Positions 8,408 to 15,575 of a DNA stretch of 64,000 nucleotides are shown one piece after another. Position 1 is the stretch's first letter, and each line of letters begins with the position of its first letter. Under the pieces are notes generated by a model. It did no database searches. It had not been told where the DNA came from and was given only the letters and a program-made list of their open reading frames with translations. Position numbers and translations under genes: made by a program. The DNA is taken from positions 1 through 64,000 of the forward strand of contig CP135593.1 of the NCBI GenBank assembly GCA_032388755.1. The letters run 5' to 3'. The stretch is from Neisseria sp. DTU_2020_1000833_1_SI_GRL_NUU_006 (lineage in GTDB: Bacteria > Pseudomonadota > Gammaproteobacteria > Burkholderiales > Neisseriaceae).

Positions 8408-9226
8408 TCAAATCACAAAATCCATCGCCGTTCCCTGCAAGCTCTGGTCCATGTCCGCCGACGGGGTTTTGACCGAACGCCCCACCGGTTTGGCAGGCAC
8501 GCCGACGACGGTGATTGACGACGGTACGTCCGCAACGACCACGCTGCCTGCGCCGATTTTGGAATTGTCGCCGATGCGGATGTTGCCCAATATCGAAGCG
8601 TTCGCGCCGATCATCACGCCGTCGCCGATTTTCGGATGGCGGTCGCCGCTTTCCTTGCCCGAGCCGCCGAGCGTTACGCCGTGCAGGATGGAAATATTGT
8701 TGCCCAACACGGCAGTTTCGCCGGCGACGAAACCGGTGGCGTGGTCGAGCATCAGCCCATGACCGAAACGGGCGGCGGGGTGAATATCGACGCCGAACAC
8801 TTCCGACATACGGTTTTGCAGGAAATACGCCAGCGTTTTGCGGCCGTTTTGATAGAGCCAGTGGTTGATGCGGTGCGCCTGAATGGCATGGAAGCCTTTG
8901 AAGTATAAAAGCGGCAGCGAATATTCGTCGCACGCGGGGTCGCGTTCGTAAATGGCTTTCAAATCGGCTTCGACGCAGTTGCTGATGCGCGCGTCGCTGC
9001 CCAATGCCTGCTGGTAGATTTCAAACAGGGCGCGCACGTCCATAATCGGGCTGCCGAGTTTGCTGGAAAGGTGGTAGGCGAGGACAGAATCGAGCGAGTC
9101 GTGGCGCAATACGGTTTGGTGCAAAAAGCTCGCCAGCATCGGTTCGGCTGCGGCTGCGGCTGCGGTTTCTTCGCGGATGGTGTGCCAGAGGTTGAAATCG
9201 GTTGTGTTCAGGTGGTCTTTTTTCAT
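8408..9226 (-). CDS. cysE: Serine O-acetyltransferase
   Basis: CysE acetylates L-serine with acetyl-CoA, the first step of cysteine synthesis, and is normally inhibited by cysteine. The 272-residue product has the N-terminal helical domain (about 1-145) and a C-terminal left-handed beta helix of hexapeptide repeats, visible as ILHGVTLGG, IGDGVMIGANASILGNI and IGDNSKIGAGSVVV. The catalytic region HPAARFGHGLMLDHATG carries the conserved histidines. It is a single-gene unit with a long Correia element upstream. The cysteine regulator gene cysB lies about 48 kb away in this window. Confidence 0.96.
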   Translation of the reverse strand: MKKDHLNTTDFNLWHTIREETAAAAAAEPMLASFLHQTVLRHDSLDSVLAYHLSSKLGSPIMDVRALFEIYQQALGSDARISNCVEADLKAIYERDPACDEYSLPLLYFKGFHAIQAHRINHWLYQNGRKTLAYFLQNRMSEVFGVDIHPAARFGHGLMLDHATGFVAGETAVLGNNISILHGVTLGGSGKESGDRHPKIGDGVMIGANASILGNIRIGDNSKIGAGSVVVADVPSSITVVGVPAKPVGRSVKTPSADMDQSLQGTAMDFVI

Positions 9227-9324
9227 GGCTGAGGTCGTCTGAAAACAGGATGGTATCGGCGTATCTTACCTTTTATCAACGATTTGCGATAGCGCATCTC
9301 GGAATATGTTTATTACATCGGCTT

Positions 9325-9481
9325 TATAGTGGATTAAATTTAAATCAGGACAAGGCGACGAAGCCGAAGACAGTACAGATAGTACGGAACCGATTCACTT
9401 GGTGCTTCAGCACCTTAGAGAATCGTTCTCTTTGAGCTAAGGCGAGGCAACGCCGTACTGGTTTAAAGTTAATCCACTATA
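9325..9481. repeat. Correia element (CREE), long form
   Basis: A 157-bp element with the TATAGTGGATTAA termini, inverted relative to the copy at 3498. It carries the extra internal block containing CCGATTCACTTGGTGCTTCAG and AGAATCGTTCTC, which is the long Correia type with its internal palindrome. It lies between divergent cysE and grpE. Confidence 0.92.
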
Positions 9482-9557
9482 TATGCTTGAAGTTTTTTCA
9501 GACGACCTTATATAAAGCTGCATTGAATACCAACCTCTATTTAAAAGGATGTCCGAC

Positions 9558-10130
9558 ATGACGGAGCATAACGAACCGCAACAAACCGAAACTGAAATCG
9601 AAACAGCGGCAGAAGTGGAAACCGCCGAAGCCGTCGAAACCGAGCAAACCGAAACACAACCGGAAGCGCCGACTTACGAAGAATTGCAGGCGCGTATCGC
9701 CGAGTTGGAAGGACAGTTGAAAGACAGCGAGCTGCGCGGTTTGGCGAACGAGCAAAACCTGCGCCGCCGCCATCAGCAGGAAATTGCTGATACGCACAAA
9801 TTCGCCGGACAAAAATTCGCCGCCGAAATGCTGCCGGTCAAAGACTATCTCGAAATGGCATTGCTCGACCAAAGCGGCAATTTCGACGCACTGAAAATGG
9901 GCGTGCAGATGACGTTGAACGAATTGCAAAAAGCGTTCGACACCACGCATATCAAAGAAATCAACCCGCAACCCGGCGACAAACTCGACCCGCACCAACA
10001 TCAGGCGATGCAGGCGGTCGTCAGCGAGCAAGAGCCGAACACCATCGTCAGCGTCATGAAAAAAGGCTACACCCTCTCCGACCGTGTACTGCGCCCTGCG
10101 ATGGTTATCGTAGCGAAAAAAGAAGCCTGA
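9558..10130 (+). CDS. grpE: Nucleotide exchange factor GrpE
   Basis: GrpE releases ADP from DnaK and completes the chaperone cycle. The 190-residue product has an acidic disordered N terminus rich in Glu/Thr, a long dimerising helix with the QNLRRRHQQEI segment, and the conserved C-terminal beta domain ending VLRPAMVIVAKKEA. Two in-frame ATGs exist at 9549 and 9558; AAAAGGA at 9543-9549 touches the first and is correctly spaced only from the second, so I use 9558. It lies 303 bases upstream of dnaK in the same direction. Confidence 0.95.
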   Translation: MTEHNEPQQTETEIETAAEVETAEAVETEQTETQPEAPTYEELQARIAELEGQLKDSELRGLANEQNLRRRHQQEIADTHKFAGQKFAAEMLPVKDYLEMALLDQSGNFDALKMGVQMTLNELQKAFDTTHIKEINPQPGDKLDPHQHQAMQAVVSEQEPNTIVSVMKKGYTLSDRVLRPAMVIVAKKEA

Positions 10131-10433
10131 AGGCACCGCTTGATGAAGTTTATCAAGCATAAAATTTTCAGACGACCCTTCCCTGTCCCTCAGTCTTCAA
10201 TCCCGCTTTTGGAAAATCATTCCGATGATGCCCAATCGGAAAACAAAGACAAGGTCGTCTGAGAAACAAAATACCGTCCTGTGGATAAATAGTTTAGCTT
10301 GTTGAATTTTATATAAAAAAAATTTCAACAAAACCCTTGAAAAAATATCGGGCAACCTTATTTACAGGTCAACGGAACAAAATGTTCCACACAATTATTA
10401 ATTTAGAAAAATCTTTTTAGGAGCAACATCAAT
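10131..10433. other. grpE-dnaK intergenic region
   Basis: Holds two facing but widely separated uptake sequences (near 10169 and 10252), a perfect DnaA-box match TGTGGATAA at 10280-10288, an A/T-rich tract at 10300-10325 and a heat-shock-type promoter. No coding sequence is supported. Confidence 0.6.
10336..10363 (+). promoter_or_regulatory. Candidate sigma-32 heat-shock promoter of dnaK
   Basis: CTTGAAA at 10336-10342 and ACCTTATTT at 10355-10363, 12 bases apart, resemble the RpoH consensus (CTTGAAA, 11-16 bases, CCCCATNT). The -35 match is exact, the -10 partial. Position and downstream gene fit a heat-shock promoter. Confidence 0.6.
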
Positions 10434-12365
10434 ATGGCAAAAGTAATCGGTATCGACTTAGGTACAACCAACTCTTGTGTATCCATCTCTGAAAACGGTC
10501 AAACCAAAGTTATTGAAAACGCAGAAGGCGCACGCACTACGCCGTCTGTCGTCGCTTATCTGGACGGCGGCGAAGTCCTCGTCGGCGCACCTGCCAAACG
10601 CCAAGCCGTAACCAACGCTAAAAACACCATCTACGCTGTAAAACGTTTGATCGGTCATAAATTTGAAGACAAAGAAGTCCAACGCGACATCGAATCTATG
10701 CCTTTCGAAATCATCAAAGCCAACAACGGCGACGCATGGGTGAAAGCGCAAGGCAAAGAGCTGTCTCCGCCGCAAGTTTCCGCAGAAGTCCTGCGTAAAA
10801 TGAAAGAAGCCGCCGAATCTTACTTGGGCGAAAAAGTAACCGAAGCCGTGATTACCGTTCCGGCCTACTTCAACGACAGCCAACGTCAAGCTACCAAAGA
10901 CGCGGGGCGCATCGCCGGTTTGGACGTAAAACGCATCATCAACGAGCCGACCGCAGCCGCTTTGGCATTCGGTATGGACAAAGGCGACAACAAAGATCGC
11001 AAAGTAGCCGTATATGACTTGGGCGGCGGTACCTTCGATATTTCCATCATCGAAATCGCCAACCTCGACGGCGACAAACAATTTGAAGTATTGGCAACCA
11101 ACGGCGACACCTTCCTGGGCGGCGAAGACTTCGACCAACGCCTCATCGACCACATCATCGCCGAGTTCAAAAAAGAACAAGGCATTGATTTGAAACAAGA
11201 TGTGATGGCATTGCAACGTCTGAAAGAAGCTGCCGAAAAAGCCAAAATCGAATTGTCCAGCGGTCAGCAAACCGAAATCAACCTGCCGTACATCACCATG
11301 GACGCAACCGGTCCGAAACACTTGGCAATGAAAATTACCCGTGCCAAATTCGAAAGCCTGGTTGAAGACCTGATTGCCCGCTCTATCGAGCCTTGCCGCA
11401 CCGCATTGAAAGATGCCGGCTTGAGCACCAGCGACATTGACGACGTGATTTTGGTCGGCGGTCAGTCCCGTATGCCGAAAGTACAAGAAGCCGTTAAAGA
11501 CTTCTTCGGCAAAGAACCGCGCAAAGACGTCAACCCTGACGAAGCCGTTGCCGTAGGTGCAGCGATTCAAGGCGAAGTATTGAGCGGCGGCCGCAGCGAC
11601 GTATTGCTGCTGGACGTAACCCCTCTGTCCTTGGGTATCGAAACTATGGGCGGCGTGATGACCAAGCTGATTCAGAAGAACACCACCATCCCGACCAAAG
11701 CGTCGCAAGTGTTCTCTACCGCCGAAGACAACCAAAGCGCAGTAACCATCCATGTACTGCAAGGCGAACGTGAACGCGCCTCCGCTAACAAATCTTTGGG
11801 TCAGTTCAACTTGGGCGACATCGCACCCGCACCGCGCGGCATGCCGCAAATCGAAGTAACCTTCGACATTGATGCCAACGGTATCCTGCACGTTTCCGCC
11901 AAAGACAAAGGCACAGGCAAAGCCGCCAACATCACCATCCAAGGTTCTTCAGGCTTGAGCGAAGAAGAAATCGAACGCATGGTGAAAGATGCCGAAGCCA
12001 ATGCCGAGGAAGATAAAAAACTGACTGAATTGGTCGCTTCCCGCAATCAAGCCGAAGCCCTGATTCACTCCGTGAAAAAATCTTTGGCGGACTACGGCGA
12101 CAAACTCGACGCAACCGAGAAAGAAAAAATCGAAGCCGCGCTGAAAGAAGCCGAAGAAGCCGTGAAAGGCGACGACAAAGCCGCCATCGATGCCAAAGCT
12201 GAAGCGCTGGGCACAGCCAGCCAAAAACTGGGCGAAATGGTTTACGCACAAGCGCAAGCCGAAGCCCAAGCGGGCGAAAGCGCACAAGCCGAACCGTCTT
12301 CTGCAAAGAAAGACGATGACGTCGTAGATGCCGACTTTGAAGAAGTAAAAGACGACAAGAAATAA
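10434..12365 (+). CDS. dnaK: Molecular chaperone DnaK (Hsp70)
   Basis: DnaK is the cytosolic Hsp70 that binds unfolded hydrophobic segments in an ATP cycle driven by DnaJ and GrpE. The 643-residue product opens with the phosphate-binding GIDLGTTNSCV, has AVYDLGGGTFDISI near 195 and VGGQSRMPKVQ near 343 in the ATPase domain, then the substrate domain (from about 390) and a helical lid ending in an acidic EEVKDDKK tail. AGGAG at 10420 sets the start. It is followed by an intrinsic terminator; no dnaJ is adjacent. Confidence 0.99.
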   Translation: MAKVIGIDLGTTNSCVSISENGQTKVIENAEGARTTPSVVAYLDGGEVLVGAPAKRQAVTNAKNTIYAVKRLIGHKFEDKEVQRDIESMPFEIIKANNGDAWVKAQGKELSPPQVSAEVLRKMKEAAESYLGEKVTEAVITVPAYFNDSQRQATKDAGRIAGLDVKRIINEPTAAALAFGMDKGDNKDRKVAVYDLGGGTFDISIIEIANLDGDKQFEVLATNGDTFLGGEDFDQRLIDHIIAEFKKEQGIDLKQDVMALQRLKEAAEKAKIELSSGQQTEINLPYITMDATGPKHLAMKITRAKFESLVEDLIARSIEPCRTALKDAGLSTSDIDDVILVGGQSRMPKVQEAVKDFFGKEPRKDVNPDEAVAVGAAIQGEVLSGGRSDVLLLDVTPLSLGIETMGGVMTKLIQKNTTIPTKASQVFSTAEDNQSAVTIHVLQGERERASANKSLGQFNLGDIAPAPRGMPQIEVTFDIDANGILHVSAKDKGTGKAANITIQGSSGLSEEEIERMVKDAEANAEEDKKLTELVASRNQAEALIHSVKKSLADYGDKLDATEKEKIEAALKEAEEAVKGDDKAAIDAKAEALGTASQKLGEMVYAQAQAEAQAGESAQAEPSSAKKDDDVVDADFEEVKDDKK

Positions 12366-12380
12366 TTGAGGTCGTCTGAA

Positions 12381-12413
12381 AAAAAAGCGCGAATCGCAAG
12401 GTTCGCGCTTTTT
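12381..12413 (+). terminator. Intrinsic terminator of dnaK
   Basis: AAGCGCGAA and TTCGCGCTTTTT form a GC-rich stem followed by T's. An uptake sequence lies directly before it. Confidence 0.85.
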
Positions 12414-12431
12414 GTTTGAATTATTCATAGT

Positions 12432-12464
12432 AAAAGGTCGTCTGAAAACTTTTCAGACGACCTT
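12432..12464. terminator. DUS hairpin downstream of dnaK
   Basis: AAAAGGTCGTCTGAAAA and TTTTCAGACGACCTT face each other with almost no loop, a second stop for dnaK transcription. Confidence 0.6.
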
Positions 12465-12543
12465 CTGCCTATCTGTTGCCCTGTGTGTGGAAACATAAGA
12501 AAATAGCCTTATTTTTCAAACCATCCAATCAAAGGAAACCTTT

Positions 12544-14076
12544 ATGACGACATTCCCCATAGCGCGCGCGGGCGATAAGACACTTGAAATCCAAGGCAAA
12601 ATGGCGAACCGCCACGGCTTGATCGCCGGTGCGACCGGTACGGGTAAAACCGTGACCCTGCGCCGTATGGCGGAGGCCTTCAGCAGCGAGGGCGTTCCCG
12701 TATTTTTGGTTGACGTCAAAGGCGATTTGTCGGGCATCGCGCAAGCGGGTGCCGCCAGCGGCAAGGTGGGCGAACGCATTGCCGAGTTTGGCTTGGGCGA
12801 GCAATGGCTGCAAAGTTTCCCCGTGCGCTTTTGGGATGTTTACGGCGAAACCGGCATTCCGGTGCGCGTAACTGTTTCGGAAATGGGCCCGCTGCTGCTG
12901 GCGCGTTTGATGAATTTGAACGACACGCAGGAAGGCTTGTTGAACCTTGTGTTCAAAGTCGCCGACGACAAAGGCTGGCACATTCTGGATTTGAAAGACT
13001 TGCGCAGCATGCTGAAACACGTTTCCGACCATGCTTCGGAATACCGCACGCAATACGGCAACGTCTCCGCCGCCAGTATCGGCGCGATTCAGCGTCAGCT
13101 TTTGACGCTGGAGAACGAAGGTGCGGAAAAATTCTTCGGCGAGCCGTCGCTCAACCTGCAAGATTGGATGCAGACCGACAACGGCAAAGGCGTCATCAAC
13201 GTCCTCAATTCGGAAAAACTGATGCGCTCGCCGCGTATGTACAGCGCGTTTTTGCTGTGGATGTTGGCGGAGTTGTTTGAAACCCTGCCCGAAGTCGGCG
13301 ATTTGGACAAACCGAAATTCGTGATGTTCTTCGACGAAGCGCATTTGATGTTCGACAACGCCGCCAATGCGCTGGTGGAACAGGTCGAGCAAGTCGTGCG
13401 CCTGATCCGTTCCAAAGGCGTGGGCGTGTATTTCGTGACCCAAAACCCGCTCGATTTGCCCGATACCATCCTCGGACAGCTCGGCAACCGCGTGCAACAC
13501 GCCCTGCGCGCCTTCACGCCGCGCGACCAAAAAGCGGTTAAAGCCGCTGCCGAAACCTTCCGCAGCAATCCGAATATCAAAGTTGCCGAAGCGATTGCCG
13601 AACTGGGCGTCGGCGAAGCGCTCGTTTCCTTCCTCGACGAAAAAGGCATGCCTGAGCCGGTAGAGCGCGCGCTCGTCCTGCCGCCGCAATCCGCCTTGAC
13701 CCCGCTTGCCGCCGAAGAGCGCAACCGTTTGTTCCAAAACGATGATTTGTATCCGACCTATAAAGACATGGTGGACAATTATTCCGCGTTTGAAGCCTTA
13801 GCCGAAGCCGACAGTCAGGTTGAGGCGGAGAAAGAGGCGGCAGCAGCGGCAAAAGGGCAGGAAAAAGCGCAAAAAGCCGCTGAAAAAGAAGCCGCCAATG
13901 CCGACCCCGGCATACTCGGCGGACTGCTCGGCGGTTTGAGCGGCGGTCGTAAAAAGTCAGGGCAGGGTTTGGGCTACAACGTCGCCGACGCCATCGGCAG
14001 CCAAATCAACCGCCAAGTGACCAATGCCATCTCCCGCAGCGTGATGGGCATTATTAAAAATATGTTTAAGAAATAA
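12544..14076 (+). CDS. HerA-like ATPase, DUF853 family (YjgR type)
   Basis: A 510-residue P-loop ATPase of the HerA/FtsK superfamily. Walker A is GATGTGKTVT near residue 27, Walker B is KFVMFFDEAHLMF near 258, and an arginine-finger-like stretch (GNRVQHALRAFTPRD) follows. A C-terminal Ala/Lys/Glu-rich coiled stretch (about 415-450) leads to a glycine-rich segment and a basic tail. The family (E. coli YjgR) is thought to include DNA-translocating or helicase-like enzymes, but no role is established. The gene is alone, with AAAGGAAA as ribosome site. No NurA nuclease partner is adjacent, so it does not look like the archaeal HerA-NurA pair. Confidence 0.85.
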   Translation: MTTFPIARAGDKTLEIQGKMANRHGLIAGATGTGKTVTLRRMAEAFSSEGVPVFLVDVKGDLSGIAQAGAASGKVGERIAEFGLGEQWLQSFPVRFWDVYGETGIPVRVTVSEMGPLLLARLMNLNDTQEGLLNLVFKVADDKGWHILDLKDLRSMLKHVSDHASEYRTQYGNVSAASIGAIQRQLLTLENEGAEKFFGEPSLNLQDWMQTDNGKGVINVLNSEKLMRSPRMYSAFLLWMLAELFETLPEVGDLDKPKFVMFFDEAHLMFDNAANALVEQVEQVVRLIRSKGVGVYFVTQNPLDLPDTILGQLGNRVQHALRAFTPRDQKAVKAAAETFRSNPNIKVAEAIAELGVGEALVSFLDEKGMPEPVERALVLPPQSALTPLAAEERNRLFQNDDLYPTYKDMVDNYSAFEALAEADSQVEAEKEAAAAAKGQEKAQKAAEKEAANADPGILGGLLGGLSGGRKKSGQGLGYNVADAIGSQINRQVTNAISRSVMGIIKNMFKK

Positions 14077-14093
14077 GGTGTAAAAAGAAGGCA

Positions 14094-14138
14094 GAGGTCG
14101 TCTGAAAGCCTGACAATCGGTTTTCAGACGACCTTTTA
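14094..14138. terminator. DUS hairpin after the HerA-like gene
   Basis: AGGTCGTCTGAAAG and TTTTCAGACGACCTTTTAT form a stem followed by T's just after the stop codon. Confidence 0.7.
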
Positions 14139-14160
14139 TATTAAATTCAAAAAATATAAC

Positions 14161-14354
14161 GTCATTCCCGCGCAGGCGGGAATCTAGACTTGTCTGCATA
14201 GGAACTTATCGGGTAAAACAGTTTCTTTAACTTTACGTTCTGGATTCCCGCCTGCGCGGGAATGACGATTCAGGTATTTCTATATTGAATCCGCTATATT
14301 TTTACCTCAACTTACCATCAAACCGCGTTGTCGAAGCCGCTGTGGCGCAGCAGT
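14161..14354. repeat. Left copy of a ~195-bp direct repeat with two dRS3 palindromes
   Basis: This copy matches 15381-15575 nearly base for base. It contains dRS3 palindromes (ATTCCC-N8-GGGAAT) at 14164-14183 and 14244-14263 and ends with a duplicate of the last codons of prlC. It marks the left boundary of the segment carrying the DUF4145 gene. Confidence 0.85.
14318..14354 (-). pseudogene. Duplicated remnant of the prlC 3' end
   Basis: On the minus strand these bases read LLRHSGFDNAV then stop, matching the true prlC C terminus LLRHSGFDNAA at 15539-15575. Only about 12 codons remain; beyond 14354 the match ends. It is a footprint of insertion or unequal recombination. Confidence 0.8.
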
Positions 14355-14405
14355 CTGTGTAGGTCTGACTCTCGAATCAGACAGTTTAAGATGTTTGGAA
14401 TCCTC
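14355..14405. other. Short unique sequence between the repeat and a DUS hairpin
   Basis: Contains an imperfect palindrome TCTGA-N8-TCAGA. No gene is seen. Confidence 0.4.
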
Positions 14406-14441
14406 GTAAAAAAGGTCGTCTGAAATTTTCAGACGACCTCT
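14406..14441. terminator. DUS hairpin downstream of the DUF4145 gene
   Basis: AAAAGGTCGTCTGAAA and TTTCAGACGACCTC with almost no loop; acts on the minus-strand gene ending at 14480. Confidence 0.65.
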
Positions 14442-14479
14442 AATATTTTTGAAAATTGAAATGAAAAAACTACCTGCCG

Positions 14480-15172
14480 TTACTTTTGAGTAGGTGAGGA
14501 GGGAGGATTTTGTACCTGATTTTGCAAGTTTCTTTTGTCTTGCGCTTCTGCGGCGGTTCTTGCATTTTCGGGCATCAGCTGATAAAGCTCGTCTAGTTCT
14601 TTCGGTTCGGTAATGGCTTTCTTCACAATGAAATTGATTAGGTCGAACATTTTTGCGGCAACCTTGTCGAAATCCTCATCCACAATTTGGCCAGGATGTA
14701 CGGCATTATTGCCGGTAATCCGCAAAGTATCGGCAACTTTGACAACCTGTCCTGATAATACTTCTTTTTTGACCAGCGACCTGATGTCGGTATTGATGTT
14801 TTTTCCTTCTTCTCCCAAATGAATACATAATTTTTGCAAGCCTAAACGCAGTAATGCCGCCGCTCCTCGAGGGGATTTGATGAAAATTCGGGCGGCTTCT
14901 TCGTAATCTTTTTTGACATCCTCGGGCATATCTTCAGCAGGAAGAGGGGCAGAGCCAAAATCTGGATAGAGCATTTCACCTTTTCTTCGGAGTTCCAAAC
15001 CTGTCAAGTTCGTTTCGGTTACTCGCCAAAAACTATATTGTTCACAATGAGCACAAATGGCTTTGTAATAAACATCGGGTTCGTAACTTACCCATTGCAT
15101 ATGCGCAAATGCCCCGCAATACGGGCAATTAAAAGCGTCTTTATAAAAATAAGGTGCTGCGTATGTTGTCAT
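14480..15172 (-). CDS. DUF4145 domain protein, probably horizontally acquired
   Basis: A 230-residue protein with an N-terminal zinc-ribbon-like pair of CXXC motifs (CPYC near residue 13 and CAHC near 37) and a DUF4145 helical domain (about 95-200) with the family's SPRGAAALLRLGLQKL segment. The C terminus is low complexity. DUF4145 is found both alone and fused to nucleases in defence proteins; alone it has no known activity. An in-frame ATG at 15181 would add MSE, but GGGAG abuts it and is properly spaced for 15172. The gene sits between two direct repeats that duplicate the prlC end, and codon use is more AT-rich than prlC, so I infer acquisition. Confidence 0.75.
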   Translation of the reverse strand: MTTYAAPYFYKDAFNCPYCGAFAHMQWVSYEPDVYYKAICAHCEQYSFWRVTETNLTGLELRRKGEMLYPDFGSAPLPAEDMPEDVKKDYEEAARIFIKSPRGAAALLRLGLQKLCIHLGEEGKNINTDIRSLVKKEVLSGQVVKVADTLRITGNNAVHPGQIVDEDFDKVAAKMFDLINFIVKKAITEPKELDELYQLMPENARTAAEAQDKRNLQNQVQNPPSSPTQK

Positions 15173-15208
15173 TTCTGACATCTCCCTATCAGTATTTATT
15201 GATTTCGA

Positions 15209-15244
15209 TAAAGGTCGTCTGAAAACTTTTCAGACGACCTTTTA
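15209..15244. terminator. DUS hairpin upstream of the DUF4145 gene
   Basis: AAAGGTCGTCTGAAAA and TTTTCAGACGACCTTTTA form a tight hairpin, probably terminating minus-strand transcripts from prlC before the DUF4145 gene. Confidence 0.65.
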
Positions 15245-15258
15245 TAGTAAATTTCAAA

Positions 15259-15365
15259 TATAGTGGATTAAATTTAAACCAGTACGGCGTTGCCTCGCCT
15301 TGCCGTACTATCTGTACTGTCTGCGGCTTCGTCGCCTTGTCCTGATTTAAAGTTAATCCACTATA
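15259..15365. repeat. Correia element (CREE), short form
   Basis: A 107-bp element with TATAGTGGATTAA termini, nearly identical to the one at 3498. It lies inside the segment flanked by the 195-bp direct repeats. Confidence 0.92.
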
Positions 15366-15380
15366 AAAAACATCTTCGCC

Positions 15381-15575
15381 GTCATTCCCGCGCAGGCGGG
15401 AATCCAGACCTGTCCGCACAGGAACTTATCGGGTAAAACGGTTTCTTCAACTTTACGTTCTGGATTCCCGCCTGCGCGGGAATGACGATTCAGGTATTTC
15501 TATATTGAATCCGCCATATTTTTACCTCAACCTTACTCTCAAGCCGCGTTGTCGAATCCGCTGTGGCGCAGCAGT
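15381..15575. repeat. Right copy of the ~195-bp direct repeat, overlapping prlC
   Basis: Contains dRS3 palindromes at 15384-15403 and 15464-15483 and runs into the last 12 codons of prlC. It pairs with 14161-14354. Confidence 0.85.

Noticed and set aside
10458..11942. A 494-codon frame antisense to dnaK
   Set aside because: Hsp70 genes often give such frames by codon bias; Phe/Val/Gly-rich translation has no family resemblance.
14161..15575. Repeated palindromes as a CRISPR array
   Set aside because: Only two copies each of a 20-base dRS3 palindrome at uneven spacing; no regular spacers and no cas genes.
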